Source of the DNA: Hungatella hathewayi
Lineage (GTDB): Bacteria; Bacillota; Clostridia; Lachnospirales; Lachnospiraceae
Length of the DNA stretch: 64,000 bases
Assembly: GCA_025149285.1 (NCBI GenBank)
Contig: CP102274.1
Span: forward strand, 5,358,001 to 5,422,000
Direction of reading: 5' to 3'
Under the pieces are notes generated by a model that was not told the DNA's origin, made no database searches, and saw nothing but the letters and a program-made list of their open reading frames with translations. Within the stretch, counting starts at the first letter, position 1, and every line of letters starts with the position of its first letter. Made by a program: the position numbers and the translations under genes. Positions 1-8,879 of the stretch are shown one piece after another.

Positions 1-905
1 TCCTTCAGTTCTTCTCTTGCAGGCAGTGATTCCTGTGCTCCTTTTCTCGTCACAGCAATAGCCGAAGCTGCATTAGCAAATCCCAACGCGGCACCTTCCT
101 TCATTCCTTCCGCAAGCGCGGCCGCAAACGCTCCGTTAAAGCAATCTCCTGCTGCAGTCGTATCAACCGCCTTAACCTTTTTGGCAGGGTACAGACACTC
201 CTCACCTTTTTTAACGAGAAGCGCTCCTTTCTCACCCAGTGTAACAATGACGCACCCCGCTCCTTTTTCCAAAAGTATCATGGCTCCTTTTTTCATACTG
301 CTTACGCTGCAGTCTGTCACGCCGCTTAATTTCATCAGCTCTGTTTCATTGGGTGTAAGATAATCAACGTTCCGGCACAATTCCTCTGGCAGTTCATCAG
401 GCGCCGGGGCCGGATTGAGAATCACCGTCTTCCCCGCTTCCTTAGCCATCATCGCTGCACAAAGTACGGAATCATACGGAATCTCCATCTGAAGCACAAC
501 ATAATCGCACCACTCAAACAATTCTCTCTGTCTCTTCAAATATTCCGCATCACATTCTTTATTAGCGCCGGGAATTACAACAATATTATTATCACCATGG
601 GAATCCACACAGATAACCGCAGTTCCTGTAGGCTGATCGTCACTTTTTTTCAAATAAGATGTGTCAACCCCTGCCTTTTTTAGATTTTCTATCTGTTTTT
701 CACCAAATTCATCCTTCCCAACGCATCCCAGCATCCTTACTTCTCCTCCCAGCAGGCCGGCAGCACACGCCTGGTTCGCTCCTTTGCCTCCAGCTCTGTA
801 AGACAAGTCATTTCCAAGGACCGTTTCACCGACTGTCGGAATTTTTTCAAGGTTTACAGACATATCCATATTCAGGCTTCCCACTACCAATATGCCTTTA
901 CTCAT
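1..905 (-). CDS. rbsK: Ribokinase, 3' end beyond window
   Basis: PfkB-family kinase that would phosphorylate D-ribose to ribose-5-phosphate in the cytoplasm. The start ATG is at 905, with an AGGAAGAG-like ribosome site upstream. The N-terminal GSLNMD segment and AGGKGAN (residues 38-44) form the sugar-binding motif. The C-terminal catalytic motif is DTTAAGD, with the expected base at Asp254, nearly the same position as in E. coli RbsK. The usual motif is DTTGAGD, so one glycine is alanine. About 301 residues are visible and only the last few are missing. It is divergent from a LacI-ribokinase fusion, which suggests that the fusion controls it. Confidence 0.93.
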   Translation of the reverse strand, partial: MSKGILVVGSLNMDMSVNLEKIPTVGETVLGNDLSYRAGGKGANQACAAGLLGGEVRMLGCVGKDEFGEKQIENLKKAGVDTSYLKKSDDQPTGTAVICVDSHGDNNIVVIPGANKECDAEYLKRQRELFEWCDYVVLQMEIPYDSVLCAAMMAKEAGKTVILNPAPAPDELPEELCRNVDYLTPNETELMKLSGVTDCSVSSMKKGAMILLEKGAGCVIVTLGEKGALLVKKGEECLYPAKKVKAVDTTAAGDCFNGAFAAALAEGMKEGAALGFANAASAIAVTRKGAQESLPAREELK

Positions 906-932
906 CTCTTCCTCCTTTTTAAGTCATTTTGC

Positions 933-952
933 TAAGGAAAATGTTTTCCTAA
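933..952. promoter_or_regulatory. LacI-type operator candidate
   Basis: A 16-base perfect inverted repeat (935-950) has 7-base arms, AGGAAAA and TTTTCCT, around a 2-base centre. It lies 30 bases upstream of the ribokinase start in the divergent intergenic region. Size and symmetry fit LacI-family operators, and a LacI-type regulator is encoded next door. That this regulator binds here is inference. Confidence 0.6.
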
Positions 953-1016
953 ATCTTTTTCTTAGTTTTATATTATCATACTTTTTTATCTTGTCAATAC
1001 TTTTTATGCATTTTAT

Positions 1017-1038
1017 TTTACAAAAATATTTTTGTAAA
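1017..1038. promoter_or_regulatory. 22-base perfect palindrome
   Basis: TTTACAAAAAT and its exact reverse complement form a 22-base palindrome in the rbsK/lacI-rbsK intergenic region. It is AT-rich, so chance is possible, but its position between divergent promoters makes a regulator site plausible. Confidence 0.4.
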
Positions 1039-1081
1039 TAGTTTTCTTGTATATTTTGCATATCACATTTTTACTTTAACA

Positions 1082-1110
1082 TTGACAAAGCTTATCTTCT
1101 ATACCATAAT
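1082..1110 (+). promoter_or_regulatory. Sigma-A promoter of the LacI-ribokinase gene
   Basis: A perfect -35 TTGACA (1082-1087), a 17-base spacer and a -10 CATAAT (1105-1110) lie 57 bases before the start codon. Confidence 0.75.
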
Positions 1111-1167
1111 AGAGATAAATCATTGCCAGAAAAAGGCAAATATTGTAAATGACTGAGAGGGAGCTTC

Positions 1168-3060
1168 ATGACGATCAAGGAAATTGCCCAGTTGGCCGGC
1201 GTATCTATATCAACCGTATCCAAAATTGTTAATAATAAAGACGAGAACATCAATGTCGAGACAAGAAACAGAGTATTAAAAATTGTCAAAGATTATAATT
1301 ATACGCCCTATGGCACTGCAAAAAACACTTCTGAGGCCAAAACGTTTATTCTTGGCGTACTGTTAAAATCAACGCCAAAAACAAACCTGTTTTTAAACGG
1401 AATCATCCTCGCCGCGCAAAAAAACGGTTACAGCATTCTTTTATATGACAGCGCAGAGAGTACTTCTGTTGAATTAAAAAATATCACATCTTTATGCAAG
1501 AACAACGTTGATGGCGTCATCTGGGAGCCGGTCAGTCACCTGAGCCTGGAATACGAGCGTTATTTTAATGAGCAGGGCATCGAAACCTGCCGCATCAATG
1601 GACCCGATGATCCAGCCTCCTACTCCATTGATTTCGCGCAGATGGGATATGAAGCAGCTCAGATCCTGATCCGCCACGGCCATTCAAAACTGGGATGTCT
1701 CACCAAACAGGGCAGCGCCCGTTCCGCCATGGTCTTTGACGGTTTTAAAAAATGTCTGTTTGATCATGGCATCCCGTTTTACGACACGATGAATCTTCCT
1801 GTGGAAAAAGATGACTGGTATAATGCCATGCTGTCCCACACTCCAACCGGAATTGTCAGTACTCACTACGCCTCCTCTCTGATTCTGATGAAGCAGCTGG
1901 CAAAAATCCAGTTTCTGGTTCCCTACGATTTATCGCTCATAAGCCTCCGGGATGATGTAAGAGAAAATCTGACCTTTCCTGAAATCTCCAGCATCAAGAT
2001 ACCCTACTATGAATTTGGTTCCTTTGTCTGCGAACGCCTCATTGAGAAATGTGAAAAGAAAGGACCGTCCGCTGCCGTATTTTCCACCGCCTATCCATTG
2101 GAAAACACCAGCAGTATCGATGTTCCATTTTCTTCCCATGCAAAGAAAATCATCGTCGTAGGCAGCATCAATATCGATGTTACTCTGAATGTAGATGAAC
2201 TGCCCCAGCCAGGAAGAACAGTCAGCACAAGCAAGCACTCCGTAATACCGGGAGGGAAGGGGGCCAATCAGGCTGTTGGGGCTGCAAAGCTCGGCAATGA
2301 AGTATCCCTCATAGGAAAGGTTGGTAATGATTACGACTCCACCATCGTCTACGCATGCATGGAGGAAAATCATGTGGATGTACAGGGTATCCGCCGTGAT
2401 CCCCATTCAGAAACGGGCAAGGCCTACATTCATGTACAGAATGACGGCGAAAGTATGATCACCATCCTGACCGGAGCAAACCAGCACCTGATGCCATCCG
2501 ATATCACTCCCTATGGCAAACTTTTTGAAAACGCCGGTTACTGTCTTCTTCAGACAGAAGTTCCTGAAGAAGCCATAAAAACGGCTGCTCTCCTGGCCCG
2601 CAGCCATGGTGTCTGCAACATTTTAAAACCGGCTGCCATGAACCGCATCAGTGATTCCCTTATGGAACTCATTGATATTTTCGTTCCAAACAGGAAAGAA
2701 GCCGAACTCCTCTGTCCTGGAGTTCCAGGTATTGAGGGAAAAGCTGAGGCTTTCTTAAAAAAAGGAGCGAAGACCGTTATCATTACCCTGGGGCATTCCG
2801 GCTCCTACATCAAGGCCCCTGAATTTACAGGTTATCTTCCGGCTGCGGATTTTACGCCGGTTGACACAACCGGTGCGGCAGACGCTTTCATTGCAGCTCT
2901 TGCCGTCTATCTGTCTTCCGGACATACGATTGCAAAAGCGGCCAAGATCGCTACCTACGCAGCTGGTTTCTGTGTGTCACGGCAGGGTGTTATTCCGGCG
3001 CTTATTGACCGTAATTCGCTGGAAACCTATATCAAACGGATAGAACCGGATATTCTTTAG
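1168..3060 (+). CDS. LacI-family regulator fused to a ribokinase domain
   Basis: This 630-residue two-part protein starts with a LacI helix-turn-helix (about 1-55, TIKEIAQLAGVSISTVSKIV). A LacI-type periplasmic-binding-like sensor core follows (about 58-320). A complete PfkB/ribokinase domain (about 325-630) begins at the IIVVGSINID strand. The kinase keeps the PGGKGANQA substrate motif and the C-terminal VDTTGAAD motif (566-572), with the likely base Asp572. The anion-hole Gly just before it is Ala. It may sense and also phosphorylate a sugar, or the kinase fold may now be only a sensor. Neighbouring genes suggest ribose or a nucleoside-derived sugar; this is inferred. There is no frameshift, so the fusion is genuine in this sequence. 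Confidence 0.92.
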   Translation: MTIKEIAQLAGVSISTVSKIVNNKDENINVETRNRVLKIVKDYNYTPYGTAKNTSEAKTFILGVLLKSTPKTNLFLNGIILAAQKNGYSILLYDSAESTSVELKNITSLCKNNVDGVIWEPVSHLSLEYERYFNEQGIETCRINGPDDPASYSIDFAQMGYEAAQILIRHGHSKLGCLTKQGSARSAMVFDGFKKCLFDHGIPFYDTMNLPVEKDDWYNAMLSHTPTGIVSTHYASSLILMKQLAKIQFLVPYDLSLISLRDDVRENLTFPEISSIKIPYYEFGSFVCERLIEKCEKKGPSAAVFSTAYPLENTSSIDVPFSSHAKKIIVVGSINIDVTLNVDELPQPGRTVSTSKHSVIPGGKGANQAVGAAKLGNEVSLIGKVGNDYDSTIVYACMEENHVDVQGIRRDPHSETGKAYIHVQNDGESMITILTGANQHLMPSDITPYGKLFENAGYCLLQTEVPEEAIKTAALLARSHGVCNILKPAAMNRISDSLMELIDIFVPNRKEAELLCPGVPGIEGKAEAFLKKGAKTVIITLGHSGSYIKAPEFTGYLPAADFTPVDTTGAADAFIAALAVYLSSGHTIAKAAKIATYAAGFCVSRQGVIPALIDRNSLETYIKRIEPDIL

Positions 3061-3082
3061 CCTATACCTCCCGGCAAACCCA

Positions 3083-3127
3083 AAAAGGAATGAACAAAGC
3101 TGTCTTGGCACCCTGTTCATTCCTTTT
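3083..3127. terminator. Bidirectional terminator
   Basis: A perfect 14-base stem (AAAAGGAATGAACA with TGTTCATTCCTTTT) and a 17-base loop lie between two convergent genes, with A and T runs on each side. Confidence 0.85.
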
Positions 3128-3157
3128 CAAACATGTTCAAATAATACGTTTTATAAT

Positions 3158-4612
3158 TTACTCTTCCACTGCCTCATATGTCTCCGCAATCCGACTCTCA
3201 TCCCCCACGATATCAAGCGGCTCCATCGGCCTGCGTACATTCTTATACTCCGCCATAGTGAGATCCTGGGCGCAGTTTCCCGGTGTCAGAGCCATGATAT
3301 ATTCTTTCAGCACCTCGTAGAATTCAGGCGTCAAATACCCCTGTTTCACCACGGTAATCCGGTAATCATATGCGCTTAGTCCGTACGAATTCAACACGGC
3401 CTCCGAGGTGATCGGTCCGCGTTCGGCCAGGATCAGCACGGTTACCGCATCTGTTTTCACGACTGCCGCCGTCGCTTTTCCTCCCTGACGGAATACCTCC
3501 ACCAGCTCGGCGTCTGGAAGCACCGTTCTCACGCTTCCCGCCGGATCGATCGTGCCGCCCAGGCTTATATCAAACCGGTCCCCCTTCTCCTTTGCGGCGC
3601 AGAACGCCACAGCGGGGCCGTCGATAAAATGGGCAACAAGAACTCCTTTAATCCCCTGTTTCAAAATTAAATCCAGCATATAAGCGTTATCACCGGCTGC
3701 TCCAGCCGTCACATTATCTGCAGAATCGGACAGAAACGCCGGATAATGATTGCACCGGTCCAGAGTTATAAGCGCCTCCAGCGGTTCCATGGCAGTTCCC
3801 TGGAATTTAAATTCCTTTCTCCTGTTCCAGATCTTCCTGCCCAGTTTTACAGCCGCTTTGATTCCCGGCTTTTTGTCCCCCACACCAGATATCACGATGG
3901 AGGAGCCTCCCTGTGCACAGTCCACCCAGGGCATTCCGGCAAAATAGGAGGCACACCAGACCCCCGGAACTTTCTCCAGTTCCGCTACCATGGCGATTAC
4001 TTCTTTTCCAAAACCGGATTCCGTCATCATATTTTCCCCCGGCATCATAAATGGAAGCCGGATAAGCTCCGTCCATGGTTCCTTTTTCTCCTCGATCGCT
4101 TTCATCAGCAGTTCTGCCGCCCGTATACTGGTTTCCTCAATGTCGATGTGGGGCGCAGTCCTGTATCCATAGATAATGTTGGACAATCTCGCAAGCGTAT
4201 ACGTATTATTTGCGTGAAGATCCAGCGCCAGCGCAATGGGAACTCTGGGCCCCACCCGTTCCCGCAGCATGCTGATCAGAAACGTGTCTCCGCTTCCGAT
4301 GAATTCCACCTCCAGGGCTCCATGGGAAGGAAAAAAGATACCGCTCACCGATCCATCCAGAGGAAGCTTTTCCAGAATCTCTCCTGCCATTCTCCGGAAA
4401 TCCTCCAGTTTTAGTATCCCCCCCGGCCAGGCACTGGCACAGAGTCCTGGAATCACCTCATAACCTGCGGCTTCCAGTTCTCTGACTCCAGGCGTCTCCA
4501 AAAGCAGCTCCTCCCCTTTCAGATATGTAAAAAAATCTTTTTGTTCAGACATCAGCGGAGAAAAGGAATTACTTTCCTGATAGATACCTGCTACGAATAT
4601 TTTCTTTTTCAT
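3158..4612 (-). CDS. M81-family metallopeptidase (MlrC-like)
   Basis: This 484-residue cytoplasmic protein belongs to the M81/MlrC family, named for the enzyme that degrades linearised microcystin; substrates in clostridia are unknown. The N-terminal domain contains FFPSHGALEVEF (93-104), ALDLHANNT (129-137) with likely metal ligands Asp131 and His133, and YRTAPHIDIEET (150-161). The C-terminal half matches the MlrC C-terminal domain. I chose ATG 4612 because AAAGGAAA lies about 11 bases upstream; a GTG seven codons earlier is possible. It is divergent from a PucR-like regulator that may control it. A role in peptide or cyclic amide degradation is inferred. Confidence 0.85.
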   Translation of the reverse strand: MKKKIFVAGIYQESNSFSPLMSEQKDFFTYLKGEELLLETPGVRELEAAGYEVIPGLCASAWPGGILKLEDFRRMAGEILEKLPLDGSVSGIFFPSHGALEVEFIGSGDTFLISMLRERVGPRVPIALALDLHANNTYTLARLSNIIYGYRTAPHIDIEETSIRAAELLMKAIEEKKEPWTELIRLPFMMPGENMMTESGFGKEVIAMVAELEKVPGVWCASYFAGMPWVDCAQGGSSIVISGVGDKKPGIKAAVKLGRKIWNRRKEFKFQGTAMEPLEALITLDRCNHYPAFLSDSADNVTAGAAGDNAYMLDLILKQGIKGVLVAHFIDGPAVAFCAAKEKGDRFDISLGGTIDPAGSVRTVLPDAELVEVFRQGGKATAAVVKTDAVTVLILAERGPITSEAVLNSYGLSAYDYRITVVKQGYLTPEFYEVLKEYIMALTPGNCAQDLTMAEYKNVRRPMEPLDIVGDESRIAETYEAVEE

Positions 4613-4704
4613 CTTACTATATTTCCTTTGCACTTTGTTTCATTTCGTTTATAATAAATAATACTATAACTTCTTACTCAGCTGAATTTTACAGGAGAAA
4701 AATC

Positions 4705-5979
4705 ATGGGAAATGATAAAGCATACAACAAACCTGTCTACAATGAACTGATACGGGTTTCCAACTTATACTATTCCAACTGCAGCTTATCAGACTTACTG
4801 GATTATCTGGCAGGTATCTCCGGCTTTACATTTGTCCTGACTGACACCGGTTTTCATCCGGTCGCAGCCAGGCTGGTCTTCGGCAGCCAGAAGAATACCT
4901 TCGCCGCATCAGATCATGCTTTTGGAGAGATTCCCCCCGAAGAGATCTCACTGTCTTCTCCCGCCTCCGAATCGGAATCCGGTACCGCCGTATTTTGCAT
5001 CAGAGAAGAGACTGTAGTCTGTAAAATACTTCCACTTCCCAACTACAGCTATTATCTCTGTATCGACGGCAAAATCAGTCTGACTGACAGCCGTTTTCTG
5101 GCCATTGTGGAGAATGCGCTTCCATTTCTCGCCCTGACACTGGATAAGGAGAAAGCATTTACAGCAGCAGGATTTTCCAATGATTTTTTTGCGCCTTTTC
5201 TTCAGGTCCTTCACAGCACCAGTTCCAAGACTCCGGACGAAATCAGAAATATCTGCAACATCTACAACTTTAATCCTGACTTAAAGCGGGTCTGTATGAC
5301 ACTCCAGCTCCAGAACGCCGGTGAAGATAAGGAAGAGCTCCGGGAACTCATTGCCAGACTCCGCAATTTACTGAATGCAGACAAATATTTTCTGATCTAC
5401 AGCCACAACTTTGTCAGCGTCTTTCTGCTCTATCCTTTGGCTGATCAGGATCTCGACATTATAACGAAGAGCTATGTACTCTCCACCAGTCTCTTTAAGG
5501 AACTGGAATCCCGTTTTTCCTTGAGGATTGGAATCAGCAGCGCCCATTTTGGTGTGGAAACCATCGCGGTATCCTTCGAGGAGAGCTTTAAATCCATTAA
5601 GGTGCAGAAACAGCTGAATCTGCCAGGCAGTGCCTCCTCCTATTTCGAGCAAAGCATTTACCATATTTTAAATATACCGGAGCTTAAGGATTTCCGGAAG
5701 CTGAGCCGCGACATCATATCTCCCCTGATCGAATACGATGCCGCAAATGATACGAATTTTTTCGAAACGCTTCAGCAGTATTTCCACAACTCCTTTAATA
5801 TCCAGAAGACCGCAAAGGCCCTGTATATCCACAGGAATACTCTCAGCTACCGGCTTCAGCACATTAAGGAGCTGCTGAAATTTGATTTTGACTTTGAGCA
5901 TAACACTGATGCCCTTTTTACCCTGTACCTGTGTATCTGTGTCTATCAGCTCGGATATCACAAGGATTTCACCTCCTGA
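4705..5979 (+). CDS. PucR/CdaR-type transcriptional regulator
   Basis: This 424-residue protein ends in a PucR-type helix-turn-helix (about 365-420): an LxxYF segment, then TAKALYIHRNTLSYRLQHIKE. The N-terminal part is a variable sensor region without a recognisable ligand motif, and the central part fits the GGDEF-like fold typical of CdaR/PucR proteins. The start has AGGAG about 8 bases upstream. Regulators of this type usually control neighbouring catabolic genes, so the divergent M81 peptidase is the most likely target. The inducer cannot be told from the sequence. Confidence 0.85.
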   Translation: MGNDKAYNKPVYNELIRVSNLYYSNCSLSDLLDYLAGISGFTFVLTDTGFHPVAARLVFGSQKNTFAASDHAFGEIPPEEISLSSPASESESGTAVFCIREETVVCKILPLPNYSYYLCIDGKISLTDSRFLAIVENALPFLALTLDKEKAFTAAGFSNDFFAPFLQVLHSTSSKTPDEIRNICNIYNFNPDLKRVCMTLQLQNAGEDKEELRELIARLRNLLNADKYFLIYSHNFVSVFLLYPLADQDLDIITKSYVLSTSLFKELESRFSLRIGISSAHFGVETIAVSFEESFKSIKVQKQLNLPGSASSYFEQSIYHILNIPELKDFRKLSRDIISPLIEYDAANDTNFFETLQQYFHNSFNIQKTAKALYIHRNTLSYRLQHIKELLKFDFDFEHNTDALFTLYLCICVYQLGYHKDFTS

Positions 5980-6018
5980 ATTCCGGACTGCCCGCTTCAC
6001 GGATCCGGACACAGATGT

Positions 6019-6247
6019 TTATCCCTTAACGCCCGAGCTCATGCTTCCTTCTACGAAGTATTTCTGAAGGAAGAAGAACAGAATTACCATGGGCAGTATT
6101 GCTATGGCGGAAGCCGCCATCAACAGTGCCCAATCCACACCGTAGGTATTGGTAAACTGGCTGAGTCCCAGTGAAATCGTCCATTTCGAGGATTTCGTCA
6201 AATAGATCAGCGGACCCATGAAATCCGTCCAGGACCAGACGAAGAAC
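6019..6247 (-). pseudogene. Sugar ABC transporter permease, C-terminal remnant
   Basis: About 75 residues of a MalG-type carbohydrate ABC permease remain, including WSWTDFMGPLIYL and the final helix FFFLQKYFVEGSMSSGVKG, the usual C-terminus of this family. The N-terminal three quarters are missing. The reading frame is cut at about 6247, where the IS91-type element begins. The rest of the gene is not found in this window; the two complete permeases near 29 kb are a different system with a different C-terminus. Confidence 0.85.
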
Positions 6248-7650
6248 AAAGTGCCTTCGGCACTCTCAACTCCCCTGCCCCTCACTCATGAGGGGTTTTG
6301 GGGTTTTCCTTTGTCACTTTTTGTTGTAAAATATTCTTATGTATAAAAAGAACATTCTTCAAACTATTTTCAGTGACCACTTTGAGTACATCCAGTATGC
6401 TCTTCGTCCTGGCAAAAATGTTATGGATAACATCAAACGTATGATCCATTGCCACGATCCTTCTTATGGACAAGCTGTCTACGGCTGTCCCCATTGTGGT
6501 AAACTTAAATCTGTACCTTTTTCCTGCAAAAGCCGTTTCTGTCCATCTTGTGGTAACATGTATAATCAGAAACGGGCTTTTCGTATGTCCTGCAAGCTCA
6601 TTTCCTGTAACCACAGACACTGTGTCTTTACGATTCCAGAGGAACTTCGCATATACTTTCTTAAGGACCATTCTCTTTTGAATTGTCTTTTTCATGCCGT
6701 CCGAGATGTCGTCCTCCGTATGTTTTCTAAACTTAATAAAACTGAAAACTTTACTCCCGGGTTTATTTGTGTCCTTCACTCTTTTGGTAGAGACCTCAAA
6801 TGGAATCCTCATATCCATGCGCTCATTTCCGAGGGCGGGGCCGGTAATTTTACCTCCTGGCGTCCAAACAAACATTTTGATTTCAGATTTTTACGCTTTG
6901 CTTTCCGTAAGGTTCTTTTAGAAAAACTTGCGCATAAACTCGGTTCTTCTTTCCTTAAACTTAAAAATCAGATTTATAAGGATCACCCGGATGGTTTTTA
7001 TGTCCGTGCCAAACCCAATCTCTGCTCTCCTGATATCACCATTAAGTATATCAGCCGATATCTCGGACGACCGGTTATTGCTGCCTCCAGAATTGATTCT
7101 TACGATGGTGACTCCGTGACGTTTCATTACACCAGGCATGAGGATCACAAGACGGTTACAGAATGCCTCCCCGTCATTGATTTTATAAAACGCCTGATTA
7201 TTCATATCCCTGACAAGCACTTCAAAATGGTTCGTTACTACGGTATTTATGCAAAACATCATAAACAGGAAAAAAATCTTCGGCAATGTTTATCCCCTCA
7301 GAAACAACGCTATCTTTCCAGTCTTCTGGATTGGCGTAACTCGATTATTCTGACGTTTGGATATGACCCACTCAAATGTCCGAAGTGTGGCACTTCTATG
7401 TTGGTTTTAGAAGTTTACTACAAAAAAACTGCGCTGTTTGAACGATTCCGAAAGGTAATGGGTTATGGATAGTTCCATGCCCCTTATTCTTTCTTTGCCG
7501 TCAGACAGCGCAGTCTAAACCAAAACAAAAAACTACATAATCAACGTCGTGGCGAATCACTACATTCGCTCTTTTGTTATGTGATTTTTTATTTCAAGTC
7601 CATTATACACTATCTTGGCCGATTTGCGAAGTTTCCTAGAAAGTAAAAAA
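6242..7650 (+). mobile_element. IS91-type insertion sequence, copy 1
   Basis: This 1,409-base segment matches 14026-15434 at a constant offset of 7,784 bases. It begins AAGAAC in both copies, so GAAC (6244-6247) may be the target tetranucleotide, as reported for IS91-type elements. The left end has two hairpins, AGTGCC/GGCACT and CCCCTCA/TGAGGGG. The right end stops in an A-run before a terminator. No terminal inverted repeats or target duplications are seen, as expected for Y2 rolling-circle elements. Confidence 0.88.
6339..7472 (+). CDS. IS91-family Y2 HUH transposase, copy 1
   Basis: 377 residues. The N-terminal zinc-binding domain shows GCPHCGK and FCPSCG. The catalytic core carries the HUH motif HIH in WNPHIHALI (His158, His160). 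The paired tyrosines of Y2 enzymes are at Y237 and Y241 (KYISRYLGR). A C-terminal CPKCGTSM zinc knuckle follows. The enzyme would nick and rejoin single DNA strands for rolling-circle transposition. The protein is identical to that of copy 2, which implies recent movement or gene conversion. Confidence 0.93.
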   Translation: MYKKNILQTIFSDHFEYIQYALRPGKNVMDNIKRMIHCHDPSYGQAVYGCPHCGKLKSVPFSCKSRFCPSCGNMYNQKRAFRMSCKLISCNHRHCVFTIPEELRIYFLKDHSLLNCLFHAVRDVVLRMFSKLNKTENFTPGFICVLHSFGRDLKWNPHIHALISEGGAGNFTSWRPNKHFDFRFLRFAFRKVLLEKLAHKLGSSFLKLKNQIYKDHPDGFYVRAKPNLCSPDITIKYISRYLGRPVIAASRIDSYDGDSVTFHYTRHEDHKTVTECLPVIDFIKRLIIHIPDKHFKMVRYYGIYAKHHKQEKNLRQCLSPQKQRYLSSLLDWRNSIILTFGYDPLKCPKCGTSMLVLEVYYKKTALFERFRKVMGYG

Positions 7651-7706
7651 AAGACTGAACCGCAAGTAACACCGCTAAAAACAGCGAGCCACCACGCTTC
7701 AGTCTT
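7651..7706. terminator. Terminator hairpin beside IS copy 1
   Basis: AAGACTGAA (about 7651-7659) pairs with TTCAGTCTT (7698-7706), flanked by an A-run and a T-run. The IS right end lies in the A-run. Confidence 0.6.
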
Positions 7707-7751
7707 TTAAAAAAGCTATCGTGTCGTATCATATTTTTCCTCATTTCCAAA

Positions 7752-7785
7752 AAACCGGCACAGACTAACATTGCTGTGCCGGTTT
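7752..7785 (-). terminator. Terminator of the transglutaminase-like gene
   Basis: A 12-base perfect stem (AAACCGGCACAG/CTGTGCCGGTTT) with a 10-base loop is followed on the minus strand by a T-run, 12 bases after the stop codon at 7798. Confidence 0.88.
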
Positions 7786-7797
7786 GACTTAGGCTAT

Positions 7798-8688
7798 TTA
7801 ATTCATATCAGGATTATACAACTGCGCTTTGCAGTTTGGACAAGGGTGGCAAACCTCCCTTAATCCGAATACATTTCTGTAATCGCAGAACGGACATTTG
7901 AGTTCCACTACATCCAGATAAAAACACGCATCCGTTCTCGTTGAAGATACATCAATGCTTTTTGCCTGACCATCTATATATACGGCATTCCACATGTGCA
8001 CGTAATCCTCCCGAAGCGCGCACTTAAGCCCTACTGCATTAGCCAAAAGTTTATAGGCCCTGGCAAACCCAACACACTTGCCAGTCCCATTCACCAGAAT
8101 GCTGTAGACCTCATCATCTGCCTGTGTATATTTTCCCCGGTTGTAGGTCGCACGTAATGTAATCTCATCATAAATCCTGGTCGCCTTTTCATAATCACTG
8201 GCGCCATAGTCAAAACCAGTCAGAAACCTGCACACCTCCTCATAAACTACCTGGTTCTTTTCTGACAGCTCCGATGCAGGGATAATTCCCCTGACCGCAG
8301 CCAATACCCGTGTGTCATTCACCCACGCATAGTCCGTATCTTCATCAAAGATATATACCTGCCATTCTGGATCGTAATAATAAGGCCGGTTATCATACGG
8401 GGTTCGGACATAGCCGCCAAGCGACTGCTGTTCGGTCACCCAACTGCCGTCTGCTGCCACTAGGTATCCGTCTGGTGTAGTAGTATTTACAGCCATAATT
8501 CCATTCTGATTCAGATAATACGATGTTCCATTCTCTGTTATCCATTCCGCCCTCGCATAATTTCCATCATCTTTCTGGTATTGACAGCCGGTTGAAGTAT
8601 TCTTCCATGTTCCTGCATACGCCGACATCGGGTTTAGGGTAACTGCCAGGAATATGATTGCCAGCTTCCAACCTGTACTTTTTCTCAT
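7798..8688 (-). CDS. Secreted transglutaminase-like protein with wall-binding repeats and a zinc ribbon
   Basis: 296 residues. A signal peptide (1-25, cut near AYA) is followed by degenerate choline-binding-type wall repeats (about 26-90). A transglutaminase-like core follows, with the triad Cys205 (GTGKCVGFA), His231 (DYVHMWNAV) and Asp246 (SIDVSST). The last 32 residues form a zinc ribbon (C265, C268, C283, C286, extra C280), unusual for an exported protein. ATG 8688 is chosen because AGGAGGTG lies 6 bases upstream; the GTG three codons earlier is inside that site. Its TPDGY repeats resemble the C-terminus of the giant surface protein upstream, so both may bind the same wall polymer. Role in crosslinking or proteolysis is unknown. 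Confidence 0.82.
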   Translation of the reverse strand: MRKSTGWKLAIIFLAVTLNPMSAYAGTWKNTSTGCQYQKDDGNYARAEWITENGTSYYLNQNGIMAVNTTTPDGYLVAADGSWVTEQQSLGGYVRTPYDNRPYYYDPEWQVYIFDEDTDYAWVNDTRVLAAVRGIIPASELSEKNQVVYEEVCRFLTGFDYGASDYEKATRIYDEITLRATYNRGKYTQADDEVYSILVNGTGKCVGFARAYKLLANAVGLKCALREDYVHMWNAVYIDGQAKSIDVSSTRTDACFYLDVVELKCPFCDYRNVFGLREVCHPCPNCKAQLYNPDMN

Positions 8689-8825
8689 TATAAGCACCTC
8701 CTTCTATCCATAGCATACAAAGTCTCTGGAATCTATGTCGAGGGCACTTCTGAATTTTTTTTAAGGAATTACCTCAAAGGCATCCCTTCCAGCGCCCAAT
8801 AACTTCATAAAATGGCTACAAAAGA

Positions 8826-8856
8826 AAAGGCATGAAAATACTCTCTCCATGCCTTT
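8826..8856 (-). terminator. Terminator of the giant surface-protein gene
   Basis: AAAGGCATG pairs with CATGCCTTT around a 13-base loop, with a broken T-run on the minus strand, 24 bases after the stop codon. Confidence 0.75.
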
Positions 8857-8879
8857 CCTTCCATATACAATTTTACCAA

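Noticed and set aside
6019..6247. The truncated permease as part of the 28-30 kb importer
   Set aside because: That importer has both permeases complete and a different C-terminal sequence.
6282..6875. 197-codon minus-strand frame opposite the transposase (also at 14066-14659)
   Set aside because: It is antisense to the conserved HUH and zinc-binding regions and has no ribosome site.
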